This document shows, one piece after another, positions 51,163 through 59,829 of a stretch of 64,000 nucleotides of DNA. Below the pieces are notes generated by a model, which ran no database searches, had not been told where the DNA came from, and saw nothing but the letters and a program-made list of their open reading frames with translations. The position numbers and the translations under genes are program-made. Origin of the DNA: JADJOY01 sp046331705 [NCBI: bacterium] (GTDB taxonomy: Bacteria; JADJOY01). Where the stretch lies: the NCBI GenBank assembly GCA_046331705.1, contig JAXLQJ010000037.1:1-64000 (forward strand), written 5' to 3'. Within the stretch, counting starts at the first letter, position 1; every line of letters begins with the position of its first letter.

Positions 51163-52716
51163 TCAGCTTCCGGGCTTGACGGTCACGAACAGCGTCGAGC
51201 CCTTGCGCTCGATGAGCAACAGCGCTGGCTGGTCCTTCTCGAGCTCCTTGATGGCGGCCGCGAAGTCGTCGACGCCTTCGATCGCCTTGCGGTTCACCTC
51301 GCGGATGATGTCGCCGCGCTGAATGCCGGCCTCGCTCGCCGGGCCGCGGACTCGGGTGACGACCACGCCTTTGAGGTCGTCGGTGCCGAGCTGCTCCGCC
51401 AGCTTGCTGGTCAATCCCTGGACTTCCAAGCCGAGCACCTGACTTTCGCCGTCGTGACCTGCGGCGACGGCGTCGTCGGCCGGGTACGTGCCGACCTCGA
51501 CCGCGATCTTGAGCTTCTCGGGCTTACCCTTGCCTTCGCCCTTGCCGCGGTCCGTGCGCAGGACCTCGAGATGGACCTGGGTACCGGGCTCGACCGACGC
51601 CACCGTGCGGCTCAGCTCACGCGTCGAGGCGATCTTCTTGCCGTCGAGCTCGACGACGACGTCGCCGCGCTTGAGCCCGGCCTTGGCTGCCGGACCTTCA
51701 CCGATCACCTCCGCGATGAGGGCGCCACCCGCGCTCTCGAGGCCCAGCGACTTCGCCAGGTCGTCGCTCAGGTCCTGGATCTTCACGCCGAGCCAGCCGC
51801 GCGTGACCTTACCGGACGACTTGAGGTCCGCGACGATCTGCTTGGCCATGTTGATCGGCACCGCGAATCCGATGCCGCTGCCGGTCGCGGTGATCGCCGT
51901 GTTGATGCCGATCACGCGGCCCTCGATGTCGAAGAGCGGCCCGCCCGAGTTCCCCGGGTTGATCGACGCATCGGTCTGGATGAAGTCGTCGTAGGGACCG
52001 GTGCCGATGGCGCGTTCCTTCGCGGACACGATGCCCGCCGTCATGGTGTGCTCGAGCCCGAACGGGTTGCCGATGGCGATCACCCAATCGCCGATCCGCA
52101 CCGCATCCGAATCGCCGAGCTCGACGTGCGGCAGGTCGCCCTTCGCCGAGTCCACGCGAATCAGCGCCACGTCGGTCTTCTCGTCCGTGCCGATGATCTT
52201 GGCCTTCTCCTCGTGACCGTCCGAGAACTTGGCCACCACCTCGTCCGCGCCTTTCACGACGTGGCTGTTGGTGATGATGTAACCGTCCTTGTCGATGACG
52301 AAGCCCGAGCCGAGGCTGCGCTGCTTCACGTCCTCGTTGTCCGGCGCGCCGAAGAACTTCCAGAACTCGTCGTTGTCGCCGAAGAACTCGCGCAGCTCGG
52401 GACGGGCGCGCCCCATCGGCGGATGGTGGATCACCTTGGTGGTGCTCAGGTTCACGACCGCGCGCTTCTGGTGCTCGTAGAGGTCGGCGAAGCTCGGCGG
52501 AAACACGCCCGGAGCGCGCGCCGGCGCGGGGCTCGCAGTCGTGGCCTCGGGCGCCTCGGCCTTGGGCTCCGAGTCCTTGCCGAAGAAGGCCTTCGAGACC
52601 TCCGCGGCACCCACGCCGCCGAGCACCAGTCCGATGCAGAGCCAGAGCAGCGCACGCGCCCAGCCCCAGGGTTGAGCCACGCGACCACTCACGGTGTCCC
52701 TTTCGTTGCCGTTCAC
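51163..52716 (-). CDS. Do/DegP-type periplasmic serine protease
   Basis: A 517-residue HtrA-family protease and chaperone of the periplasm. An uncleaved or signal-anchor helix at res. 21-40 precedes a Pro/Ala linker. The trypsin-like domain has the triad H152 (TNSHVV), D182 (TDVALIRV) and S257 (GNSGGPLF). PDZ1 (about 285-375) and PDZ2 (about 420-510, RGPASEAGIQRGDII) follow. This matches DegP/DegQ/MucD rather than one-PDZ DegS. GTG start at 52716 with GGAG upstream. It follows dnaJ in the same direction, a stress-protein pairing. Confidence 0.9.
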   Translation of the reverse strand: MNGNERDTVSGRVAQPWGWARALLWLCIGLVLGGVGAAEVSKAFFGKDSEPKAEAPEATTASPAPARAPGVFPPSFADLYEHQKRAVVNLSTTKVIHHPPMGRARPELREFFGDNDEFWKFFGAPDNEDVKQRSLGSGFVIDKDGYIITNSHVVKGADEVVAKFSDGHEEKAKIIGTDEKTDVALIRVDSAKGDLPHVELGDSDAVRIGDWVIAIGNPFGLEHTMTAGIVSAKERAIGTGPYDDFIQTDASINPGNSGGPLFDIEGRVIGINTAITATGSGIGFAVPINMAKQIVADLKSSGKVTRGWLGVKIQDLSDDLAKSLGLESAGGALIAEVIGEGPAAKAGLKRGDVVVELDGKKIASTRELSRTVASVEPGTQVHLEVLRTDRGKGEGKGKPEKLKIAVEVGTYPADDAVAAGHDGESQVLGLEVQGLTSKLAEQLGTDDLKGVVVTRVRGPASEAGIQRGDIIREVNRKAIEGVDDFAAAIKELEKDQPALLLIERKGSTLFVTVKPGS

Positions 52717-52855
52717 TCGTTCTTCTCCTCGGCGTCTTGGGCACCTGCTTCACGGCAGGTCGCCGACGCCCGGCGCTCACCCGCGCCGTCTCTCGTTGAC
52801 CGCGGTATCGGCCGCGCGGCGCGAAGCCCGCGGCGACGGATCGTTGGATCGTGTG

Positions 52856-53982
52856 TCAGTTGCCGAGCTCGCGGATGCGATCCACCAGCCCACGCTTTCC
52901 GCTGCCGACGGCCAGCCCCTCTTCCTCGGCCAGCTCCTTGAGCAGGCTCTTCGCCCTGCTCGAGAGCTTCGTCGGCACCGGTATGCGGACCTGAACAACC
53001 AGATCGCCTCGACCGCGGCCCCGAAGTCGCGGCAGGCCGTGACCGTCGAGGCGAAACACCGCTCCCGGCTGGGTGCCGGGAGGGATGCGAAGCGGGACCG
53101 GATCGTCGAGCGTTGGCACCTGGACCTCACCTCCCAACGCACATTGGACGTACGGAACGTCCAATTCGATCAAAAGATGTTCGGCTTCCCGCGAAAATAC
53201 CTCGTCCTCTCGGACCCCGATCCCGACGTACAGATCTCCCGGCGGGCCGCCTCGGGTGCCGGCGCCGCCCTTCCCCGCCAGCCGCAGCTGCATCCCGCTC
53301 TCGATACCCGCCGGAATCTCGACCTTGAGCGCCTCGTGATGACGCACCCGACCCGCACCGCGGCACTCGTCGCAGGGCTTGGTGACTCGCCGACCGCGCC
53401 CCTGGCAATTCGGGCAGGTCGTGGTCATGAGAAACGGCCCGCGCGAGATGCTCGCCTGCCCGGACCCGCGGCAGGTGGGACAGATCTCCGGGCTGCTTCC
53501 CGGCGCGCATCCGGAGGCGCCGCAGGCGCCGCAATCCACGACGCGCTCGACGGGGATCTCCTTCGAGCAACCGCGCGCCGCCTCGCGGAAGTCGATCGCG
53601 ACCTGGGTGCTCAGATCCTCGCCGCGCCGCGGTCGATTCGGGTCGCGCCGCCGGCCGCCGCCGAAGAGGTCGCCCAGGACGTCCCCGAATCCGAACACGT
53701 CGCCGAAATGCGCGAAGATGTCGTCGAAGCCACGGAAGCCCTGGAATCCCGAGCCCCGCAGGCCGTCGTGGCCATAGGAGTCGTAAAGCCGGCGCTTCTC
53801 GGCATCGTGAAGAACCTCGTAGGCCTCCGCGGCCTCCTTGAAGCGCTCCTCGGCCTCCGGATCGTCGGGGCGGCGATCCGGGTGATTGTCGAGGGCGATC
53901 TTGCGATAGGCCTTCTTGATGGTGGAGTCGTCGGCGTCGCGGGCGACGCCGAGCACTCGTAATAGTCACGCTTCGAAGCCAC
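52856..53982 (-). pseudogene. dnaJ: DnaJ chaperone gene with a one-base frameshift in the J domain
   Basis: The first codons from GTG at 53982 read MASKRDYYE, the usual DnaJ start, and then shift. The remaining protein continues in another frame from 53956 as [27 protein letters not shown], with the HPD motif, a G/F region ([18 protein letters not shown]), zinc-finger repeats [25 protein letters not shown] and CDECRGAG, and the C-terminal substrate domains. The join has GAGTG where GAGGTG is expected, so one G is missing near 53955. Without it the gene would encode about 375 residues, full length. Either a sequencing or assembly error or a true inactivation; a start at GTG 53956 would lose part of J-domain helix I. 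Confidence 0.85.
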
Positions 53983-54140
53983 GGCGCGTCACCCTTTTCG
54001 ATTGGTCGAGACCGCGAGGGGCACGAGCGGTGCCGGCCCGCTGCGCGAGACGCAACCGAGCCTGCCGCCGGTGCCGCCGCTCGGGCCCACCGCCGTGCTC
54101 GACGCGCTCACGCGTCCTCGCGCGCGACGAAAATCGCTGA

Positions 54141-54158
54141 TTTCTCGGGATTTTCTCG
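54141..54158. promoter_or_regulatory. Direct repeat TTTCTCG next to the dnaJ promoter
   Basis: TTTCTCG occurs at 54141-54147 and 54152-54158, 11 bp apart, one helical turn, just downstream of the leftward -10. It could be a regulator site. It is not a CIRCE element. Confidence 0.3.
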
Positions 54159-54165
54159 TGAGCGT

Positions 54166-54194
54166 GAGATAATGACGCGCGTCCCGCTTGTCAA
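54166..54194 (-). promoter_or_regulatory. Promoter of dnaJ
   Basis: Read leftward: perfect -35 TTGACA (54194-54189), 17-nt spacer, -10 TATCTC (54171-54166). This leaves an untranslated leader of about 175 nt. Confidence 0.5.
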
Positions 54195-54231
54195 CCCGCT
54201 GGCACGCGCGTGGGTCGCAAACGCCGAACCC

Positions 54232-54260
54232 TTGACGGTGCTCGCCGCCCGCCCTAGCTT
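54232..54260 (+). promoter_or_regulatory. Promoter of the SRPBCC-family gene
   Basis: -35 TTGACG (54232-54237), 17-nt spacer, -10 TAGCTT (54255-54260), 46 nt before the ATG. Confidence 0.45.
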
Positions 54261-54305
54261 CGGCCGGCCCCCGGACACCCACTCGACGCTCGCGAGGCCG
54301 CCGCC

Positions 54306-54899
54306 ATGGAGATCCGTTCGACCGACGTCGTTCCGTACCCCGTCGACGAGGTGCTGCACACCTTTCGCGACCGGATGCCGGAGATCACGGAGTACATCCG
54401 CAACGTCGATCGCATCGTCGTCGAGAAGCGTGAGGACCTCGGCAAAGGCAAGGTCCACCTGATCAACCACTGGTACGCGGTCGGCGAGATCCCGGCGGTG
54501 GCGCGGGCCTTCGTCAAGCCGGACATGCTGTCGTGGCGCGACGACGCCACCTGGGACGAGGCCGAGCGCACCGCCACCTGGAAGCTCGAGACGTTCTTCT
54601 TCCGGGAGAGCGTGCGGTGCTACGGCACGACGCGCTTCGTGCCGAAGGGCGACGCCGCCACCGAGGTGCGGATCGAGGCGAACCTCGAGATCCGCCTCGG
54701 CGATCTGCCGATGGTGCCGACGCTGCTGCGCAAGAAGGTGAGCGCGGAGATCGAGCGCTTCATCGCCTCGCTCATCGGCCCCAACCTCAAGAACGCCACG
54801 ATCGGCGTCCAGAAGTTCCTGGACGCCAACCCCCCGTCGCACGCGTCCAAGACGAAGCCCGCCGCCAAGCCGGCGGCCAAGAAGCGCAGCAAGAGCTGA
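54306..54899 (+). CDS. SRPBCC/DUF2505-like protein
   Basis: A 197-residue protein with the START-like helix-grip pattern: VPYPVDEVLHTFRDRM at the start, two long strand-rich sections (VHLINHWYAVGEIP, RIEANLEIRL), and a long C-terminal helix (VSAEIERFIASLIGPNLKNATIGVQKFL). It resembles DUF2505. Such domains bind hydrophobic ligands such as lipids. A Lys/Ala-rich tail (KPAAKPAAKKRSKS) follows, resembling DNA-binding or flexible tails. It has its own promoter and no partner gene. Function unknown. Confidence 0.65.
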   Translation: MEIRSTDVVPYPVDEVLHTFRDRMPEITEYIRNVDRIVVEKREDLGKGKVHLINHWYAVGEIPAVARAFVKPDMLSWRDDATWDEAERTATWKLETFFFRESVRCYGTTRFVPKGDAATEVRIEANLEIRLGDLPMVPTLLRKKVSAEIERFIASLIGPNLKNATIGVQKFLDANPPSHASKTKPAAKPAAKKRSKS

Positions 54900-54949
54900 G
54901 CGCCGCGGGGGCGGCGCGCGCCGCGCGAGAGCCAGGAACGCCGCGCGCG

Positions 54950-57439
54950 TCAGGACGCCGCTTGGCTGAGCCGCGCGGCGTCGGCGACGAGCTCGATCTC
55001 ACCCGTCAGGCCGTTCAGCGAGATCACGCTGCCCTCGGCGAGGCTCTGCGGCGGCGCGCCCGCGCCGATCACCGTGGGAACGTCGAGCTCGCGCGCGCCA
55101 ACGACTCCCAGCGCCAGCGGGGCGCCTGCGTCCACCACCAGGCCCGCCAAGATCGGGAGGTAAGGCAGCCACACGCGTCCAGGACAGGGCGTCCACGCGA
55201 TGTCCCCGGGCGCGAGCCGCTTGAGGTCGGTGGGCGTGGCGACTCGCCGCAGCGTCCCCTGCACCTTGCCGGGTGACGCACCCTTCCCGCGCCGCGGCAA
55301 CGGCTGCGCCGAGGCCGCCGGCGTGGCGCCGCCCGCGCCATGCACCCCGCGCCGCCTGAGGCCCTCGCGCTCGTCACTCTTCGCCAGCGCCGCGACCTCG
55401 TCGAAACCGAGCGAGTGGATCTCGTTCACCGCCGCGAGCTTGCCGTCGGCGGTGAGCCGGCTCGCGAGCGCGGCCACGTACACGCGCGCGCGGTCCGTCA
55501 CCCGCGAGAGATGGTCTTGCAGCTCGATCAGCTGCCGAATCGATTCCACGTAGCGATCGAACAGGTGCCTGAGCGTCGGACGCCGCCACGCCGCCACACC
55601 CTCGAGCGCTTGCCGACGGGCCACCTCGCCGCGCTCGACCGCGCGCGCCAGGCGGGCCGAGGGGAGCTGGGCCAGGTCGAGCTCGAGGTAGCGACCCATG
55701 AGCGCGATGAGCGGCGTCGGGTCCTCGCGCCACGAGGGCGTGGACACGTCGAGATCCACCGCAGACCAGTGGCCGTAGTCGCGCAGCACTTCCTTGACCG
55801 CCGAGCGCATGCGGCGCGCGGTCCCCGACCACTCGCGCTCGAGTCGCGGCAGGACCTCGATCGCCTCGCCGCGCAGGATGGTGGCGAGCTTGGGGGCCTC
55901 GCCGGCGAGGTGCGCGATCTCGACCAGCCGGGAGAGGAATCGCCCCACGGTGTGATCGCGCACACCCAGCCAAGCGTCGGCGCGCTCGGCGTCGCTGAGC
56001 GTCGGGATCCCGTCGAGCCGGCTCTGCAGCAAGCCGATGACGGCCGACGTCTGGAACACCGCGTCGACGCGCCGGGCGAGCACCGTGGCCAAGCGCTGCT
56101 GGAACTCGCCCAGGCTCGCGACGGCATCGGGCGCCGAGATGCCCTCGAGGTTCACCATGCTCTGCCACCAGAAGAACGACTCGATGCGGATCGCGAGCTC
56201 GGAGATCTCGTCGCGCCGATTGGCGAGCGCGCGGCTCACGCCCCAGCGCTCGAGGGTGGTCGCCGAACGTCCGACGCCGCGGATCCGTGCATCGAGCCCG
56301 CGATCGAACGGGCTCGCCAGCTCGCGCGCCATCGCCTCGAGGGGTCCCGCCGACCACCGCGGCGCTCCCCGGCCGAGCACCACCGCGGCGCGCTCGACCG
56401 GCACCTGACGCCAGCGACTCACGTCGTCGATCGCCCCCACCGCCACCGGCTCGACGAAGCTCGCCGCGAAGCGCGCCAGCGGAATCGGCACCAGCTCGTC
56501 GAGGAAGGCCGTGGTCATGCCGGTCTCGCCGCCGCTCGCGTCGCGCTCCTCGCCGACCGTCTCCCGGGGCTGGGTGGTCACCGGGCGACTCTGCAGCACG
56601 AAGAACTGGCCGCGGGCGCGCGCCCACTCGATGTCCTGCGGCGCGCCCATGAGCCGCTCGGCCGTGAGCGCGAGCCTGCAGAGCTCGCGGATCTCCTCGC
56701 GATTGAGGCTCGGCGTGTGGGCCTTCTGGTGGCTGATGCGGATGCTCTCGGTGCCCTGCCCGTCCTTCGTGGGCCGCATCTGGCGATCCTTGAAGGCGAG
56801 CCGGACGTCGAGCAGCTCGCCGCCGTCGCGTGCCACCACGAAGTGGTCCGGCACCACCGCACCCGACACCACCGCCGCGCCCAACCCGAACGTGGCATCG
56901 ATGACGATGCGATCGGACTCGCCGGTGAGCGGATCGAGGGTGAACGCGACGCCCGCGACGTCGGCGTTGACGAGGTCTTGCACCAGCACCGAGAGCCGCG
57001 CACCGCCCTCCTCGATGCCGCGCGCGCGCTGGTAGCGCGCCACGCCCTCGTCGTTCGACGAGCGCAGGCATTCGGCGACGGCGCGCACCACCTCGTCGCC
57101 GCCGCTCACGTTGAGCAGCGTGCGATAGATGCCGGCGAAGGACGCGACCTCGCGGTCCTCCATCACGCCCGACGAGCGGACCGCCACGGCGGCGCGGCCG
57201 GTGCGCTTGGCGAGCTCGGCGTAGGCCGCGCGGATCTCGGCGATCAGCTCGTCGCGCAGCGCGAGCGCGCCAGCAACGCCTGGCGCGAAGGCATCCGCCG
57301 GGATCACGAAGCCGGCGGGCACGGTGAGCCCACCGCTCGCGAGCTCGCCCAAGCACGCCGCCTTCGCGCCCACGGTTTCGAGATCGGCACGCGTCACTCG
57401 TTCGAGCCAGCGGACGTGACGGAAATCGGCGTCGCTCAC
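54950..57439 (-). CDS. PEP-synthase/rifampin-phosphotransferase-like protein lacking the phospho-histidine
   Basis: An 829-residue protein. An ATP-grasp domain (res. 1-310) has GAKAACLGEL, VAVRSSGVMEDREVASFAG, and LQSRPVT. A long helical middle (330-690) replaces the PEP-binding barrel, and a swivelling domain ends the protein, the same order as rifampin phosphotransferase. In the swivelling domain the expected GGxLSHAAIVARE reads GAPLALGVVGARE (from about res. 772), so the phosphorylatable His is missing. Without it no phospho-transfer by the known mechanism is possible. GTG start at 57439 with GGAG upstream. Divergent from the lipoprotein hydrolase. Confidence 0.75.
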   Translation of the reverse strand: MSDADFRHVRWLERVTRADLETVGAKAACLGELASGGLTVPAGFVIPADAFAPGVAGALALRDELIAEIRAAYAELAKRTGRAAVAVRSSGVMEDREVASFAGIYRTLLNVSGGDEVVRAVAECLRSSNDEGVARYQRARGIEEGGARLSVLVQDLVNADVAGVAFTLDPLTGESDRIVIDATFGLGAAVVSGAVVPDHFVVARDGGELLDVRLAFKDRQMRPTKDGQGTESIRISHQKAHTPSLNREEIRELCRLALTAERLMGAPQDIEWARARGQFFVLQSRPVTTQPRETVGEERDASGGETGMTTAFLDELVPIPLARFAASFVEPVAVGAIDDVSRWRQVPVERAAVVLGRGAPRWSAGPLEAMARELASPFDRGLDARIRGVGRSATTLERWGVSRALANRRDEISELAIRIESFFWWQSMVNLEGISAPDAVASLGEFQQRLATVLARRVDAVFQTSAVIGLLQSRLDGIPTLSDAERADAWLGVRDHTVGRFLSRLVEIAHLAGEAPKLATILRGEAIEVLPRLEREWSGTARRMRSAVKEVLRDYGHWSAVDLDVSTPSWREDPTPLIALMGRYLELDLAQLPSARLARAVERGEVARRQALEGVAAWRRPTLRHLFDRYVESIRQLIELQDHLSRVTDRARVYVAALASRLTADGKLAAVNEIHSLGFDEVAALAKSDEREGLRRRGVHGAGGATPAASAQPLPRRGKGASPGKVQGTLRRVATPTDLKRLAPGDIAWTPCPGRVWLPYLPILAGLVVDAGAPLALGVVGARELDVPTVIGAGAPPQSLAEGSVISLNGLTGEIELVADAARLSQAAS

Positions 57440-57565
57440 GGATCGCGCTCCGGGGTGCGAAAAAACTCGCAAGTTACCGATCGCCTCTCCACGCTGCAAG
57501 CCGGCTCGCGGGTGACTTGGGTAGAATCCGCGCGGGTCTCGTCGCACGCATCATTCGAGGTCACC

Positions 57566-59803
57566 GTGTCGAAGCCTTGGCGCTGGATGGGTCTTGCGGT
57601 CGTGCTGGCGTGGATCGCCATGCCCGGCTGCGGCGGCAATGGGGGCGATTCGGGCGCCGCGGGTGGCGCCGTGGCGCGGTTCTCGGTGCGCCCGGACGGC
57701 GAAGAGCTGCGCTTCGACGACGTGCCTTTCCCCAACGATGCCTTCCTGGTGCCCGACGAGGATGGGTTCGACCACCTCACCGTGGCGGGGCTCGACGCCG
57801 TCGTGCCTCAGCTCTCCGACGTGCTGCGCCAAGGCCTCGCCCAGCTCGACGGCTTCGGCCTGTCGACGGCGATCTACTTTCGCTTCGACGGCGACCTCGA
57901 CCTCGCTTCCCTTCCCGCGTCTCCCGAGGCCAGCGTCGCCGACGACGCGAGCGTCTTCCTGATGGAGGCGGGCGACGATGCCGGCCCACATCCGAAGCAT
58001 CCCATCGAGCTGCACTGGGACGCCGACGCGAGGACCCTGGCGTTGCTGCCGCTCGCCGGCTATCCGCTGCGTGCCGACACTCGCTACGCCGCGGTCGTCA
58101 CGCGCGCGGTGCTCGGCGTCGACGCGGCGACGGGGGTGAGCGGCCCGGTGCGGCCATCGCCCGATTTTCTCACGGCGATCGACAGCCGCCGCGACCCCAA
58201 GAACGCCACCTTGGATCGCATCCAGTCGCGTTACGAGGACGCGGTCGCGACGGTGCTCGACGCCCGCGGCCTCACTCGCGACGACCTCGCGTGCCTCACG
58301 GTCTTCACCACCCAACGTACCGCGCGGGATCTGGTGGCGATCCGCGCGCAACTCGAGCGGCAGCCCGCACCCCGGCTCGACGTGACCGATCCCACCTACA
58401 CGTTCCTCTACGCCACGGCAGCGTCCCTCGACGCGCTGCTCGGGCGCGCCGCGAGCGAGCTCCCGGGTCTCGACAATCCAGGTGGCGTGGCACACGGCGC
58501 GATCGGCGCGGTGCTGAACGCGTCGTTCCTCAGCGACTGGTACAAATCCCCGGCGCTCGGCGTCCCGGAGCGTGTGCTGCGCGCGCGCTTCGACGACGAT
58601 CGCTTCGTCGAGGTCGACGGCGAGCCGGTGCGCCAGCGGCAGGACCGCGTGCCCGTGACGCTGGTTTTTCCGCGCACACCCGCACCCGCTACGGGCTACC
58701 CCGTGGTGATCTTCCAGCACGGCCTCGGTGGGTCGCGCACCTCGATCTTCGGCATCGCCAACACGCTGGCGGCCGCCGGCTACGCGACCGTGGGCATCGA
58801 CGCCGTCGCCCATGGCATGCGCTATCAGACGACGGATCTCGTGCACAACCTCACGGATGCGCCAGGTCCCGACGGATTCGCCGAGGTCGACGGCACCCAG
58901 GTGCCCGTCGGCTTCTTCGAGGCGTTCCTGGATCTGCTCGCGATCCGCGACAACTTCCGCCAGAGCGCCGTCGACTTGATGGAGCTGGCGCGCTTGATCG
59001 CCGATCCCGGCCTCGATCTCTCCGCCGTTCCCGGCGCACCGCGGCTCGACGCGAGCCATCTGGTGGTGATCGGGGACAGTCTGGGCGCGATCATGAGCAC
59101 CACGTTCGCCGCCGTCGAGCCCGCCGTCGAAGCGGCGGTGCTCAACGTGGCGGGCGGTGGCCTCGCCAACTACCTGCTGGTCAACTCGCCCGTCGAGGGC
59201 GGCGAGAACATCCCGCTCATCGCCACGCTCTTCGGCATCGACCTCGCCAAGCAGTATCCCGATCGCTGGATGCCCTTCGTCAACGTGGCGCAGACCATCG
59301 TGGAAGCCGGAGACTCGCTGGCGTTCGGGCCGCATCTCGTGACCGAGCCGCTCACGGTGAGCGGACTCGAGCGCAACCGCCCGCGGCACGTGATGCAGAT
59401 CGAGGTGATGGGCGACGAGGTCGTGCCGAACCCATCCAACGAAGCGCTGGCGCGTGCCATCGGCCTCGACCTGCTGACGCCCGCCGCGCGCAACGTGGAC
59501 GGGCTCGCGACGGCGGCGAGCGTCGTGAGGGGCAATCGCACCATCGACGGACGCACGGCGACCGCGGCGCTGGTTCAGCTCAACCCCGCCACCCACGGGT
59601 CCAATCTCGAGAACCAGCGCGGCGAGCTGCGCTATCGACCCGGCTTCCCGTTTCCCGGGTCCGATCCCTTCCCGCAGCTCGCGGCGCCGATTCCGGTCGA
59701 CGAGCCATCGCGCGAGCTCCAGGAGAGCATCGTCCGCTTCATCGACTCCACCCGCGCGGGCGTCGCCGAGATCGCGAGCCCGGTCGCACCCGAGCCGTAC
59801 TGA
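57566..59803 (+). CDS. Lipoprotein alpha/beta-hydrolase
   Basis: A 745-residue exported protein. The N-terminus (SKPWRWMGLAVVLAWIAMPGC) is a lipoprotein-type signal with a weak lipobox, MPGC, followed by a Gly-rich linker. An N-terminal domain (40-370) resembles the region preceding the lipase domain in bacterial lipase-like (Pla-1/cef) proteins. The hydrolase core has PVVIFQHGLGGSRT (oxyanion region) and the nucleophile elbow IGDSLGA. Probable surface lipase or esterase. GTG start at 57566 with GAGG upstream. A -10-like TAGAAT (57522-57527) lies in the divergent region. 26 nt before the GT39-like gene. Confidence 0.7.
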   Translation: MSKPWRWMGLAVVLAWIAMPGCGGNGGDSGAAGGAVARFSVRPDGEELRFDDVPFPNDAFLVPDEDGFDHLTVAGLDAVVPQLSDVLRQGLAQLDGFGLSTAIYFRFDGDLDLASLPASPEASVADDASVFLMEAGDDAGPHPKHPIELHWDADARTLALLPLAGYPLRADTRYAAVVTRAVLGVDAATGVSGPVRPSPDFLTAIDSRRDPKNATLDRIQSRYEDAVATVLDARGLTRDDLACLTVFTTQRTARDLVAIRAQLERQPAPRLDVTDPTYTFLYATAASLDALLGRAASELPGLDNPGGVAHGAIGAVLNASFLSDWYKSPALGVPERVLRARFDDDRFVEVDGEPVRQRQDRVPVTLVFPRTPAPATGYPVVIFQHGLGGSRTSIFGIANTLAAAGYATVGIDAVAHGMRYQTTDLVHNLTDAPGPDGFAEVDGTQVPVGFFEAFLDLLAIRDNFRQSAVDLMELARLIADPGLDLSAVPGAPRLDASHLVVIGDSLGAIMSTTFAAVEPAVEAAVLNVAGGGLANYLLVNSPVEGGENIPLIATLFGIDLAKQYPDRWMPFVNVAQTIVEAGDSLAFGPHLVTEPLTVSGLERNRPRHVMQIEVMGDEVVPNPSNEALARAIGLDLLTPAARNVDGLATAASVVRGNRTIDGRTATAALVQLNPATHGSNLENQRGELRYRPGFPFPGSDPFPQLAAPIPVDEPSRELQESIVRFIDSTRAGVAEIASPVAPEPY

Positions 59804-59829
59804 TCGCCGCCCTTCGACTCGACTCCTCG

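Larger units (their letters stand above)
53983..54305. other. Divergent promoter region between dnaJ and the SRPBCC gene
   Basis: 323 bp that hold two opposing promoters (54166-54194 leftward, 54232-54260 rightward) and a repeated heptamer downstream of the dnaJ promoter. No coding frame is convincing. Confidence 0.5.

Noticed and set aside
51019-52941. Plus-strand frame of 640 codons
   Set aside because: Antisense to the DegP-type protease with a complete catalytic triad.
54911-54924. Palindrome GCGGCGCGCGCCGC between convergent genes as a terminator
   Set aside because: Self-complementary without a loop and compositionally expected at this GC level.
55340-57565. Plus-strand frame preceding the lipoprotein hydrolase
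   Set aside because: Antisense to the PEP-synthase-like gene; a lipoprotein signal at 57566 marks the true start.
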